Both the position numbers and the translations under genes were made by a program. Under the pieces are notes generated by a model. The model was not told where the DNA came from. It was given only the letters and a program-made list of their open reading frames with translations, and made no database searches. DNA of 64,000 nt from CAYSGX01 sp964518215 (lineage in GTDB: Bacteria > Bacteroidota > Bacteroidia > Chitinophagales > CAIOSU01), in NCBI GenBank assembly GCA_964518215.1, contig CAZFFP010000005.1:1-64000 (forward strand). Direction: 5' to 3'. This document shows positions 16,316-26,900 of the stretch, one piece after another (position 1 is the stretch's first letter; the number at the start of each line of letters is the position of its first letter).

Positions 16316-17506
16316 ATGTCCCTCCGAAATTTATTCCTCACACACGTAGCGCAAACCAGCGATGCGCCCTTAATGCTCGAAATAGAAAGGGCTTCGGGCA
16401 TTTATCTTTTTGGCGCTGACGGAAAAAAATATCTCGACCTCATTTCGGGTATCAGCGTGAGCAACCTCGGTCATTGTCATCCGGCAGTGGTGAAAGCCGT
16501 GAAGGAGCAAGCTGAAAAATTCATGCACCTCATGGTATATGGCGAATACATTCACTATCCGCAGGTGGCGTTTTCCAAATTATTAACCGAGCAATTGCCC
16601 CAAAATCTCAATTGTGTGTATTTAGTCAATTCGGGTGCTGAAGCCACCGAAGGAGCTATGAAATTAGCCAAGCGACATACAGGAAGAACTGAAATAATTT
16701 ATTGCCAAAATTCTTATCACGGCAGCACACAAGGCGCACTGAGCATTATGGGCGTTGAAAGTTTCAAAAACGCTTTTCGCCCTTTGTTGCCCGGCACTAA
16801 AATGATTCGCTATGGTGCAGAAGCAGATATTTCTGAAATTACTGCTGAAACCGCAGCCGTGTTTTTAGAGCCGGTACAGGCGGAGTCGGGTGTTACGTTA
16901 GCTTCTGAAAAGTATTTTGAAAAAATAAGAGCGCGTTGCAATCAAACAGGAACATTGTTGATTTTCGATGAAATACAAACCGGCTTTGGCAGAACCGGAA
17001 CGCTCTTCGCGTTTGAGCCGCTCAATATTGTGCCCGATATTCTTTTATTAGCCAAAGGTATGGGGGGCGGAATGCCAATTGGCGCATTTGTTTCTTCGAA
17101 AAAAATCTTGAACAGTCTGACACATCAACCGGTGCTGGGGCATATTACTACTTTCGGAGGCAATGCGGTTACTGCTGCGGCAGCCAAAGCAACTTTAGAA
17201 GTGCTGCTTGAAACAAAAATTTTCGAAAAAGTTGCCGCTAAAGAAAAACTCTTTTTAGAAAAATTGCAACACAAGGCAATCCAACAAATCAGAAGTAAAG
17301 GTTTACTGTTAGCCTTAGAATTCGACAGTTTTGAAACCAATAAAAAAATCATAGACCGCTGTATCGAAAACGGTATCATTACTGATTGGTTTTTATTCGC
17401 TCCACATTGTATGCGCATAGCGCCACCACTCATTATTTCCGAAAGCGAAATAATTTCGGCTTGCGATATTATTTTAGAATCCATTAATCAGGCAACCGAC
17501 AATTGA
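16316..17506 (+). CDS. Class III (acetylornithine/ornithine-type) aminotransferase
   Basis: This 396-residue fold-type I PLP enzyme has the N-terminal YLFGADGKKYLDLISGISVS, VNSGAEATEGAMKLAKRHTG, the cofactor-contact LIFDEIQTGFGRTG and the Schiff-base lysine in LLAKGMGGGMPIGAF. It resembles the ArgD/ornithine/GABA aminotransferase family. No arginine genes are near, so the substrate is open. Its stop overlaps the next start (TTGA), suggesting translational coupling with the YCF48-like lipoprotein gene. Confidence 0.88.
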   Translation: MSLRNLFLTHVAQTSDAPLMLEIERASGIYLFGADGKKYLDLISGISVSNLGHCHPAVVKAVKEQAEKFMHLMVYGEYIHYPQVAFSKLLTEQLPQNLNCVYLVNSGAEATEGAMKLAKRHTGRTEIIYCQNSYHGSTQGALSIMGVESFKNAFRPLLPGTKMIRYGAEADISEITAETAAVFLEPVQAESGVTLASEKYFEKIRARCNQTGTLLIFDEIQTGFGRTGTLFAFEPLNIVPDILLLAKGMGGGMPIGAFVSSKKILNSLTHQPVLGHITTFGGNAVTAAAAKATLEVLLETKIFEKVAAKEKLFLEKLQHKAIQQIRSKGLLLALEFDSFETNKKIIDRCIENGIITDWFLFAPHCMRIAPPLIISESEIISACDIILESINQATDN

Positions 17507-18447
17507 GAAACCTTATATACTTCAGCATACTTTCAATCTTTGTTTTTTCTTCCTGTAAGAAAGAAAAAATTCCTTTTCTGTGGCAGGTGCTCGACACCGA
17601 CACACAGCACATTTTATACACGCTCTCGGTAGTGAACGACACGGTGTATTGTTTCGGAGGAAAAACTTATGAGCAAGGCATCATGCTTAAAGCATTCGGA
17701 AAAGAAATTGTTTACTCCGATTCAGTTGTTACGAAAGCCATTTATACTTCTTGTTTCATTCATTCCGAAAAAGGTTTTATTGGTGAATATGACGGCAGAA
17801 TATACACCAGCGAAAACGCAGGAAACACATGGAACGAGTATCAAACCCATAATTGGTTGCCCATTCAGAAAATTGTTTTTTTCGAAAATTGGGGCATAGC
17901 GGTTGGTGGCAGCGGACAAAATGAAGGGGTGTTGTGCGTGAGCGATAATGGTGGTATTTCGTGGAGTGAAACACGCTTAGAGCGCGAATTGAGAGCCGTT
18001 GCCATAGTTGATTCCAATACGGCTTTGGCGGCAGGATTTGGTGTGGTGCTGCGCACCACCAACCGCACGCAATCGTGGGATACACTGCGTATGGACGGAG
18101 ATTTTTTTACCGATGTTCAATTCATAGGTAGCACGGGATATTTGCTCGGGCATTCGGGCACACTTTACAAGTCCACAAACAATGGTGTTGCGTGGAAAAA
18201 AATAAAAGTGCAAACGGCTCGCTTTTTCAATTACGGGTTTTTCAATGCGCTGCATTTTACCGATACGCAACGGGGCATTATTTGTGGCGAAAACGGTTTG
18301 GCGCTCCTTACTACCGATGGAGGTAACTCATGGTCAGAGCCTGAAAACAAACCCGACTTTCATTTTAAAGATGTATGGCTGTCACCCGTTTCCAATAGCG
18401 GTTATTTGTGTGGCAGCAAAGGCGGGTTGGTGTATTTTGAGTTTTGA
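17503..18447 (+). CDS. YCF48-like beta-propeller lipoprotein
   Basis: This 314-residue protein has a signal peptide ending in lipobox FSSCKK, so it is lipid-anchored. The rest shows repeated BNR/Asp-box-like motifs (SENAGNTWNEY, SDNGGISWSET, STNNGVAWKKI, TTDGGNSWSEP), as in seven-bladed YCF48/photosystem II assembly factor-like propellers. Bacteroidota carry many of these without photosynthesis, and their role is unknown. The start is a TTG overlapping the aminotransferase stop. Confidence 0.78.
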   Translation: MRNLIYFSILSIFVFSSCKKEKIPFLWQVLDTDTQHILYTLSVVNDTVYCFGGKTYEQGIMLKAFGKEIVYSDSVVTKAIYTSCFIHSEKGFIGEYDGRIYTSENAGNTWNEYQTHNWLPIQKIVFFENWGIAVGGSGQNEGVLCVSDNGGISWSETRLERELRAVAIVDSNTALAAGFGVVLRTTNRTQSWDTLRMDGDFFTDVQFIGSTGYLLGHSGTLYKSTNNGVAWKKIKVQTARFFNYGFFNALHFTDTQRGIICGENGLALLTTDGGNSWSEPENKPDFHFKDVWLSPVSNSGYLCGSKGGLVYFEF

Positions 18448-18892
18448 GATTTTCTGCCCTCACTCGCATCTCTCGGGTGAGCATTGTTGAAGCCTCCGGC
18501 TGAAATTTACTTGAAAATATTTTGTGCAAGATGCACAGTCAAGCCTCACTCGCGAAACGCGAGCGAGGGAGGTAAGCCGTCCGACCACTGCGCTAATTGT
18601 CAGAATCGTGGATTTGGCAGATGAAATGATTACACGGATTTTGTTTTCAAACCCGCTTTACTTTTTCAAACATTCCGCGCCATCCTGTAATCTGTTTCAT
18701 CAGTTGTTCAGACCACTTCACATTGAATCGAAATCAAATTATAAAAAGTTGCGGAAGTGGGTATATTTGGGGGTTGGCAGGCAGCTTAATAGACAGTTAA
18801 TCTTTTCAAACGATATTTAATCGAAACTGACGAAGAAACATTTTTGGATAAATGAAAAAGGAATTTTCAAACAGAACACAAATAGACAATAT
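18448..18892. other. Intergenic region with palindromic repeats
   Basis: These 445 bases hold no convincing gene. They contain AGCCTCCGGCTG near 18490, and a hairpin (CTCGCG AAA CGCGAG, arms extending with one mismatch, 18544-18568) whose core recurs near 45528. The remainder is AT-rich leader of the Mrr-type gene. Confidence 0.6.
18544..18568. repeat. Dispersed hairpin repeat, copy 1
   Basis: The stem CCTC-a-CTCGCG / CGCGAG-c-GAGG has an AAA loop. It shares its ACTCGC..AA..GCGAGCG core and a neighbouring GCCTCCGGCTG motif with the element at 45506-45551. Confidence 0.55.
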
Positions 18893-19810
18893 ATGATACC
18901 AGACTACCAAACATTAATGCTTCCATTACTCAAACTTGTTTCGGACGGACAGGATCATAAATACAGAGACCTGATTGAAAGTTTGGCTGTAGAATTCAAA
19001 GTAACAGACGAAGAACGCAAAGAACTTTTGGCAAGTGGCAACCAAGCTATTTTTGACAACAGAGTTGGTTGGGCAAAGACTTATTTGAAAAAAGCTGGGC
19101 TTCTTGACTCTCCTAAACGTGCGACATTTGCAATTACTGACCTTGGTAGACAAACCTTAGCTAAAAAGCCCGAACGCATTGATGCAAAATATTTAAGACA
19201 GTTTCCTGCATTTTTAGAGTTTCAAAACTCATCACGTAATGACAACGAAACCGAAGATGAAACAACAATCGTTTCAACCAATGACCAAACGCCTGAAGAG
19301 ATTTTAGACAAAGCCTATCAAAGAATACGCAAATCTTTAGCTTCGGAACTGTTAAATAAAGTGATTGAACTATCACCTGCTTTTTTTGAACGACTTGTAG
19401 TTGAACTTTTGGTAAAAATGGGTTACGGTGGCTCAATCAAGGACGCAGGAAAAGCAATGGGAAAAAGCGGTGATGAAGGAATTGACGGCACAATTAAAGA
19501 AGATAAACTCGGACTTGACATTATTTACATTCAAGCCAAACGTTGGAAACCAGGAAACGTAGTTGGACGACCTGAACTTCAAAAATTTGTTGGTGCACTT
19601 GCCGGACAAGGAGCCAAAAAAGGTATTTTCATTACGACTTCAAGTTTTACAAAAGAAGCCCTGGAATACACACCAAGAAACGAGACAAAAATTGTTTTGA
19701 TAGATGGTGAACAGTTGACCCAACTAATGATTGACTATAATCTTGGTTGCACTGCACAACAGACTTATGAACTGAAAAAAATTGACAGTGACTACTTTGG
19801 AGAAGAATAA
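18893..19810 (+). CDS. Mrr-type restriction endonuclease
   Basis: This 305-residue protein has an N-terminal winged-helix Mrr_N-like domain (YRDLIESLAVEFKVTDEERK ... ITDLGRQTL, about 20-90). The C-terminal PD-(D/E)xK Mrr catalytic domain (about 160-280) includes FERLVVELLVKMGYGG, GDEGIDG with the active-site Asp, and IYIQAKRW as the QxK catalytic strand. Mrr proteins cut DNA carrying modified bases. No methyltransferase or specificity gene is adjacent, so it is a solitary type IV-like enzyme. Palindromic repeats lie on both sides. Confidence 0.9.
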   Translation: MIPDYQTLMLPLLKLVSDGQDHKYRDLIESLAVEFKVTDEERKELLASGNQAIFDNRVGWAKTYLKKAGLLDSPKRATFAITDLGRQTLAKKPERIDAKYLRQFPAFLEFQNSSRNDNETEDETTIVSTNDQTPEEILDKAYQRIRKSLASELLNKVIELSPAFFERLVVELLVKMGYGGSIKDAGKAMGKSGDEGIDGTIKEDKLGLDIIYIQAKRWKPGNVVGRPELQKFVGALAGQGAKKGIFITTSSFTKEALEYTPRNETKIVLIDGEQLTQLMIDYNLGCTAQQTYELKKIDSDYFGEE

Positions 19811-19880
19811 ACCATACGAAAGAAGAGAAACCAGCCCTTCAGCAATTACAATTTGCACATAAATTTCTCATTGATTTCTC

Positions 19881-19900
19881 CCGTCAGCTAAAGCAGACGG
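19881..19900. repeat. Short palindrome downstream of mrr
   Basis: The hairpin CCGTC-AGCTAAAGCA-GACGG has an inner GCT/AGC pairing and no T run. It belongs to the scattered small palindromes of this genome. Confidence 0.45.
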
Positions 19901-20018
19901 CAACCTGACTTCAGATTTTCATCCCCCTGCCAATATTCCTACTCTATGCAGTAGGGAACCTCGCTTGGCTGCAAAAGAACTACGCGCAAGGGGGACTTTT
20001 AGGTTATTACATTTTCAA

Positions 20019-20040
20019 AACTTCATTGCTTAATGAAGTT
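20019..20040 (-). terminator. Probable terminator of smc
   Basis: A 9-bp stem AACTTCATT/AATGAAGTT with loop GCTT lies 48 bp past the smc stop. On the minus strand it is followed by a short TTTTG tract. Confidence 0.45.
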
Positions 20041-20087
20041 TCAAATCTCACATCTAATATCTCAATTCTCACTTCTCCCTACTCCCC

Positions 20088-23000
20088 TCACTCCAAATCC
20101 CGAAAATCCACCGGCACTACTTTCGACACGCCAAGTTCCTGCATGGTTACGCCATAGATGACATCTACCGCAGCCATGGTGTTTTTGTTGTGGGTTACGA
20201 GAATGAACTGTGAGTTGCTGCTGAACTCGCGAATCATTTTGTTGAACTTGCCGATATTGGCATCGTCCAATGGCGCGTCCACCTCATCGAGAATACAGAA
20301 GGGCGCGGGTTTCAACAAGTATAATGCGAAAAGAATGGCTAAAGCGGTGAGCGTTTTTTCTCCGCCCGAAAGCTGGTCTATCACTTGTGGGCGTTTGCCT
20401 TTGGGTTGCGCTACAATTTCAATTTTCGATTCCAAAGGATTGGTGGGGTCGGAAAGGCGCAGGTCGCAGTTATCTTCTTCGGTAAAGAGCGAACGAAATA
20501 CCTTAATGAAATGCTCGCGCGCCTGCACAAAGGCATCCATGAATTTGTCTTTGGCGCTGTTTTCAATTTCGCTCATGGTTGCCAACAATGAGTTTTTCGC
20601 TTCTAACAAATCGTTGCGCTGCGCGGTGATGAAATCGTGGCGCTCTTTCATTTCCTTGTAAGCCTCCATTGCCATGGGGTTCACTTCGCCAAAGCGCTCC
20701 AACTTTTCTTTGAACTGCTGCACTTTCTGGCGCAGGTCTTCTTCGTTCATTTCAGAATTGGGTTCCTGCTCAATAATATCGTTGATGCCGATATTGAATT
20801 CTACCGAAAGGCGCTCTTTCAGCGTTTCCAATAAAATTTTCAGTTCGGTATTTTTCTCCCGAATCTCATTGGTGATAAGGTCGGTTTGCTGTTTTATTTT
20901 TTGCTCCTGCTTCAGCGCATCTTCTTTTTCGGTGATGGCTGCACGGGCTTCGTAATATATTTTTTCCGCTTCCGAAAGCGAATCTTCAAACGCTTTTCGT
21001 CCTGCCACCACTTCCTGCAATTCCTTTTCTAATGTTTCGTTCACCTTTTCCTGTTCCGAATGTTTTTCATCGGCAGTTTTTATTTCTTCGTTGTTGCGGG
21101 TGGTGCGCTCATTAATTTCTTCAATCTGCTTTTCGGTGTATTGCACTTCCTGCTGCAACTGGCTCAACAGGTTTTGCTGCTGATAGAAATAGATATTGCG
21201 CTCGTTGTATTTCGCGGCATTGATATTCAGTTGGTCGGCTGCTTCCTGAAAATCTTTCTGCACTTTATAATAACGCTCGTCTAAATCTTTGCGGGTGGTT
21301 TGTGTTTCGGTTAAATGCGCTTCGGCAACCTGAAGGTCTTGCTCAATCAATGCCAAACGCTCGTTGATTTCTTCATTCTTGCGTAGGTTTTCGGTAACAA
21401 ACGATTGTGTGTTTTCAATCGTGGCGGTGAGCGATGCCAAACGATTGTTGAGTTGGTTCAACTGTTGTTGAGTGGTAACAATTTGATTGCGCACGGTTTC
21501 GTTGCGCACGGTATTCACCTCCTGCTGCTTTTGTTGCAGCATAGTTTCCGTTTGTTTTTTCTGCGCTTCTAATTTTTCAACTTCTTTCTGAAGTTTTTCT
21601 AAATTTTTAGCCCGACCTATTCTCATGCCTTCAAACAAACCTACCGCGCCACCCGAAAGCGAGTAGCCCGTGCGGGCATACTTGCCACTTTTAGAAAGCA
21701 ATACGGCATCGCCATTTTTCTGCACACTCAATTTGCCGAACACATCTGGATTGTCGCGGAAAATTTCATCGGCTACGATATAGGCACTATCTAAAAGAAA
21801 CGCAGCTAATTTTCTGTATCGCTCTTCCACCTCCACCAATTCGGTAGCGGGCATAATGCTTTCGGCTATCAAAGGTGTTTTGGGCGAGTAAGCGGCAAAT
21901 TCTGAAAGAATGAAAAAGTTGGCGCGACCTTTACCCGAATCGCTGAGTAAATGAACCGACTCTAAAGCGCTTTCAGAATCATCAAGTACGAAATAGTTGA
22001 GATAAGGCTCCAGATAATTTTCAATCGCCACGCGATATTCTTCCTTGCAATAAATAACATCAGAAAGCAGAGGCGCTTCTTTGGTTTTATTGCTTTTGGC
22101 ATTCTTTTTCAAAAACTTGATACTCTCCGGAAAACCTTCGAGGTTGTCAATCAAACTTTTGTTCAGATTGTATTCGTTGGTTTTGGCATCGAGGGTGCGA
22201 TTTTCGGTAGCGAGTTTTTGTTTCAGTTGTTCAATATCGGCTTGCAACTGCTCCATGCGCTGTGTCCATTCAGTTTCGCGCTTGTTGAGTTGTTCCAATT
22301 CTTCCGAAAATTTATTGCGCTCGGTATCGTGTGTTTGGTATTCGGCTTTCAGTTCGGAAAGTTTTATTTCGCGCGAAGCGTTTTCGCTTTTCTGTTGCTC
22401 GGCAATGCGCAGCAAATTGTCTTTCTGATTTTTTCCTACCGAAATTTTCTTTTCTAATTCATAAATTTTCTTGTCGCTTTCGGCACGGTCTTTTATTAGT
22501 GTGTCCACCTGATTCTTCAATTCATCGTGATTGCCTCTGAAACCCGAAACGCTCGCGTTGAGTTCTTCCACTTCGGTTTTCAACTGCTCCACTACGGTTT
22601 GCTGCTTAGCCACACGGTCTTTGGTGCTGTTGAGTTGTGCCGAAACATTGTTGAGTTGCAAAGAAGCATTTTCAATCTGTGTGCGGATGTTTTCTTTTTT
22701 CTCGCGGAGATATTTCACCTGCTCTACACCGATGTTGCGCTCGTTTTCTTTTTTAGAAATGGCAGCCAGAATTTCGTTGAGTTTTTTCTGACGCTCGGTG
22801 AGGCTTTTTTCTTTTTCGAGCGAATCTGCTTTTTCTTTTTCGAGTTCGGCTTCTAATGCGGCAATTTTCTGTTCAATTTCTTTCGCACGTTTATCCTGGT
22901 CTTCGTTTTGTGTTTTCAAATCTCTGAAAGACGATACATAACGCTGCACCTGAAACTTCGATAGCTCCAGCGTGAGTTCTTTGTATTCTTCTTTCATTTT

Positions 23001-23648
23001 ATAATAGCGCTCTGCTTTCTTCGCCTGCGATTCAAGCGTTTTCAGATTATTGCCGATTTCAAACAGCAAATCTTCCACGCGCGCCAAATCAGCATCGGTG
23101 GCGGACAGTTTGCTGAGGGTTTCTTTTTTGCGGGTTTTAAATTTGGCGATGCCTGCTGCCTGCTCAAACAATTTTCTGCGCGAGTTGTCGCGGTCGTTCA
23201 GAATTTCGTCTATCATGCCCAATTCGATGATGGCATACGAATCGTTGCTTACGCCTGTGTCTAAAAACAAGTTGGTGATGTCTTTAAGGCGGCAGGTAAC
23301 ATTGTTGAGGCGGTATTCGCTTTCGCCACTGCGGTGCAGCACCCGCGAAATGCTAACGGTAGAAAATTCGGAAGGCAGCAGTCCTTTGTTGTTATCGAAC
23401 GTGAGCGAAACTTCCGCCATACCCGCAGGTTTACGGTTTTTGGAGCCGTTGAAAATGAGATTGTCCATCTTTTCGGAACGCAACTGGCTGGTGCGCTGCT
23501 CGCCCAATACCCAGCGAATGGCATCTACCACGTTGGATTTGCCACTGCCATTGGGACCCACCACGCCCGTAATATCCTGATTGATATGAATGGAAGTTTT
23601 ATCGGCAAAACTCTTGAAGCCCTTGATTTCTAAAGTAGTTAAACGCAA
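20088..23648 (-). CDS. smc: Chromosome segregation protein SMC
   Basis: This protein of about 1186 residues organises and segregates the chromosome as a dimeric ring ATPase. It has N-terminal GFKSFADKT and Walker A GPNGSGKSN, two long coiled coils rich in E, K and Q, a central hinge (about residues 520-660, including LSGGAVGLFEG), a C-terminal ABC signature QLSGGEKTLTALAILFAL and Walker B FCILDEVDAPLDDANI. The start is uncertain: no ATG exists. A TTG at 23648 gives the usual MRLTTLEIKGFKSFADKT opening, while another TTG at 23672 would add eight residues. No scpA or scpB gene is next to it. Confidence 0.95.
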   Translation of the reverse strand: MRLTTLEIKGFKSFADKTSIHINQDITGVVGPNGSGKSNVVDAIRWVLGEQRTSQLRSEKMDNLIFNGSKNRKPAGMAEVSLTFDNNKGLLPSEFSTVSISRVLHRSGESEYRLNNVTCRLKDITNLFLDTGVSNDSYAIIELGMIDEILNDRDNSRRKLFEQAAGIAKFKTRKKETLSKLSATDADLARVEDLLFEIGNNLKTLESQAKKAERYYKMKEEYKELTLELSKFQVQRYVSSFRDLKTQNEDQDKRAKEIEQKIAALEAELEKEKADSLEKEKSLTERQKKLNEILAAISKKENERNIGVEQVKYLREKKENIRTQIENASLQLNNVSAQLNSTKDRVAKQQTVVEQLKTEVEELNASVSGFRGNHDELKNQVDTLIKDRAESDKKIYELEKKISVGKNQKDNLLRIAEQQKSENASREIKLSELKAEYQTHDTERNKFSEELEQLNKRETEWTQRMEQLQADIEQLKQKLATENRTLDAKTNEYNLNKSLIDNLEGFPESIKFLKKNAKSNKTKEAPLLSDVIYCKEEYRVAIENYLEPYLNYFVLDDSESALESVHLLSDSGKGRANFFILSEFAAYSPKTPLIAESIMPATELVEVEERYRKLAAFLLDSAYIVADEIFRDNPDVFGKLSVQKNGDAVLLSKSGKYARTGYSLSGGAVGLFEGMRIGRAKNLEKLQKEVEKLEAQKKQTETMLQQKQQEVNTVRNETVRNQIVTTQQQLNQLNNRLASLTATIENTQSFVTENLRKNEEINERLALIEQDLQVAEAHLTETQTTRKDLDERYYKVQKDFQEAADQLNINAAKYNERNIYFYQQQNLLSQLQQEVQYTEKQIEEINERTTRNNEEIKTADEKHSEQEKVNETLEKELQEVVAGRKAFEDSLSEAEKIYYEARAAITEKEDALKQEQKIKQQTDLITNEIREKNTELKILLETLKERLSVEFNIGINDIIEQEPNSEMNEEDLRQKVQQFKEKLERFGEVNPMAMEAYKEMKERHDFITAQRNDLLEAKNSLLATMSEIENSAKDKFMDAFVQAREHFIKVFRSLFTEEDNCDLRLSDPTNPLESKIEIVAQPKGKRPQVIDQLSGGEKTLTALAILFALYLLKPAPFCILDEVDAPLDDANIGKFNKMIREFSSNSQFILVTHNKNTMAAVDVIYGVTMQELGVSKVVPVDFRDLE

Positions 23649-23672
23649 AGTATAGTTTATTGAGAAGGGCAA

Positions 23673-23975
23673 AAATACACAAATAGCGTTGGGGAAAAAG
23701 GGGGCAGCGAAAAAGGTGGATAAGGTGTGGGAAAGTGGCGACTATTGTGCCCCGATAGTTATCTGAATTATGATTAGGGGAATTGTTTGTTGCGGGAAAG
23801 GTATTTCCTGCTGTGTGGAGTATGCTACAACTGCATTCAATTTCAAAAAACATTTGAGTTATAGCAAAAAAAAAATCCGCATTCAAAATTAATCCTCTAA
23901 GAATATTATCTTTGGAAGACAACGTTAAACTCCCATTGTGATTTTTTGTTACTATTCAAATCTTTTATCTGAATA
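23673..23975. other. Divergent intergenic region between smc and the large M43 gene
   Basis: No gene is visible in about 300 bases. TATCTTTG at 23907-23914 fits a -7 promoter box for the plus-strand gene, giving a leader of about 55 bases. Runs of A (23870-23880) precede it. Confidence 0.5.
23907..23914 (+). promoter_or_regulatory. -7 promoter box (TATCTTTG)
   Basis: This is an exact match to TAnnTTTG, 61 bp before the ATG of the large M43 protease gene. A -33 TTTG at the usual distance is not seen. Confidence 0.45.
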
Positions 23976-26900
23976 ATGAAACACGTCAGGTTGTCTGCAA
24001 TTTTTATTGCATCGCTTTTAATCATCTCGTTTTTTTCAATTGCCCAAACTTCTGAACGCTGTGCTACCATGCAAATGGATAGCTTTGTTCGTGCGTTAAC
24101 GCCCGGCAGCCCCTCCCTTCAGGATTTTGAAGACTGGCTTCAATTGAAAATAAATGAAAGACCATCGCACCAAACCCGTTCTCGCCAAGTTTACACTATT
24201 CCGGTTATTGTACATGTGGTGCATAATGGAGAAAGCGTTGGCAGCGGAAGAAATATTTCCAACGCGCAAGTAAATTCTCAAATAGCTGTATTGAATGAAG
24301 ACTTCAGAAGGCTGAATGCCGATGCTGCCAATACTTTAGCTCAGTTTCAACCCGTTGCTGCCGATATCGAAATTGAATTTTGTATGGCAACCATCGACCC
24401 TAATGGAAACGTTTTGCCGGTTCCCGGTATCAATCGTGTAAACGGAGGCAGAACTACATGGACAACCACTGATATTAACAGTATTTTAAAACCTCAAACC
24501 ATTTGGGACCCTAATAAGTATTTTAATATTTGGGTGGTTGATTTTGGCAATACGGGCTTATTGGGTTATGCCCAGTTTCCTCAAGGTTCGGGATTGCAAG
24601 GTATGCCAACCGGTACACAAAATGCGAATACCGATGGCATAGTTGTTTATTATCGAGCTTTCGGTAGAGTGGGAAATTTATCCACCCAATCTAACAGAGG
24701 AAGAACCGCTACTCATGAAGTTGGTCATTGGCTTGGTTTGAGACATATTTGGGGCGATGGTGCCTGCACTGTTGATGATTTCTGTTCAGATACCCCTACT
24801 GCAGATGGAGCGAGCACGGGCTGTAGCCTGAACAGAACTACTTGCAACAACCTGAATATGGTTCAAAATTATATGGACTACTCTAATGATGCCTGTATGA
24901 ATATTTTTACGCTATGCCAAAAAACAAGAATGCGTACAGTATTGCTCAACTCGCCTCGCAGAGTTCAGTTGCTCACATCGAATGTATGCCAGTCATTCAC
25001 GGCTTTGAGTGTCAGCGGAACAGTACGCGATGCAGTTACGCTGCAAGGCATACCAAATGCTAAAGTCCGTTTTTCTTCTACCGGAGGATTTAACTTTTTG
25101 GCAAGCTGTGATGCCAACGGCAACTTCACGATCAATAATATTTTCGCTGGCACTTATAGTTTTTATGCCGGTAATTGGGGGCATGTTACCAAAGAACTTA
25201 CCAATGTGAATGTTCAGGCAGGAATGCAACCTATAGCAATAAATCTTGAAAGAGGATATTATGACGATTTTGTTTTGGAATTTAATTGGGCTAAAACCGC
25301 TACACCATTAAGTTCAAGTTTTACAGGTGCCTGGGTGCGCGAAAAACCTATAGGTACACTTTTTAATAATGTGCAATGTGCTCCAGACAATGACGTTCCT
25401 GTCGATTTTGGTTTAGACGCATACATTACAGGAAACGGTGGAGGAGCGGCAGGTTTTGATGATGTAGATGATGGTTATGTTACTTTAACTTCACCTGTAT
25501 TTGACCTTGCTGCTGCCAATGACCCGAAAATTAATGTTTCATTATGGTTTTTTAATGGCGGTGGAAGCGGAACACCCAATGATACTTTAATTGTGAGAAT
25601 CAGTAACGGATTACAAACGGTTACGATGGAAAATATCAGAAACAATATCCAGTGGGCGAAAAGAGAATATCGCGTGCGCGATTACCTGACTCCTACTGCT
25701 AACATGCGTGTAGAATTTACTACTATGGATTTGGTAGGAACCGGACATTTGGTAGAAGCCGGTGTGGACCATTTTTATGTTACTGATACGAATTTGGTAG
25801 TTACCCTTCCTCCTGTTCCGGATTTCACTGCCGCGAATGTAATCGGGTGTGCTCCGCTTTCGGTAAATTTTTCTGATAATTCATCCAACAATCCTATTTC
25901 CTGGCAATGGACTTTTCCCGGAGGAACACCTGCTGCTTCTACACAGCAAAACCCCACTGTAGTTTATAATGCTCCCGGAACCTATAATGTTACGCTCAGA
26001 GCTATTAATCAATTCGGAGACAGCGCCACGACCAAACAGGCTTTTGTTACTGTTGAAAATGTGGCAGCAGATTTCACTGCCAATGCCACTTCCGGCTGCC
26101 CGGGCTTGAGAGTTACTTTTTCTGATGCTTCTACATGTAGCCCAGCTTCATGGAATTGGTCTTTTCCCGGAGGAACACCTGCTACCTCTACTCAACAAAA
26201 TCCAACAGTAGTTTATAATGCTCCGGGACAATACAATGTTACATTAATTGCCGGAGGCAACACCATGACCAAAACCAATTTTATTGATGTTGGCGTGGGT
26301 GGTGTCATTACTGTTTTGCAGGAAGACTTTGAATCAAATTCGTTCAATACGAATGGATGGACTGTTCAAAATCCTGATAATGGAATTACGTGGCAAGTTG
26401 CAAATGCCAATGGCAACCCGCCCGGAACCCGTTCTGCATTCATTGATTTGTTTACCTATCAGGCTCAAGGAGAAAGAGACGGCATTACTTCACGAGTGTT
26501 GGATTTATCTAATGTAAGTAACGCTTCGCTTTCATTTAAACATGCTCACAGAAGATTTACCCCACAAGCCGGTCAGGCATCGCCCTACCGCGATTCTCTC
26601 ATAGTATATGCCTCCGGAAATGGTGGTGCAAGTTGGGACAGAATTCTGTCTGCCGGTGAAAACGGACAAGGTTCTTTTGCTACCGGAGGACTTATTACTG
26701 CGCCTTTTGTGCCGGCAACTACTGATGACTGGTGTATCAGCGGAACGGTTGGCGCTGCTTGTTTTACACTCAATCTCAGCGCTTATGACGGATTGCCCAA
26801 TGTTCAAATCAGGTTTGAATCGGTAAATGATTATGGAAATAATATTTATCTCGATGATATTGTTGTTTCGGGCATTTGCACGGCTTCGAGCAATACTAAT

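Noticed and set aside
18524..18820. 98-residue plus-strand ORF upstream of the Mrr-type gene
   Set aside because: It crosses the palindromic repeat, has no recognisable domain and no coding-like composition.
20158..23633. Many plus-strand ORFs of 60-176 residues opposite smc
   Set aside because: They are shadows of the long smc frame on the other strand, with Cys/Ser/Phe-rich nonsense composition.
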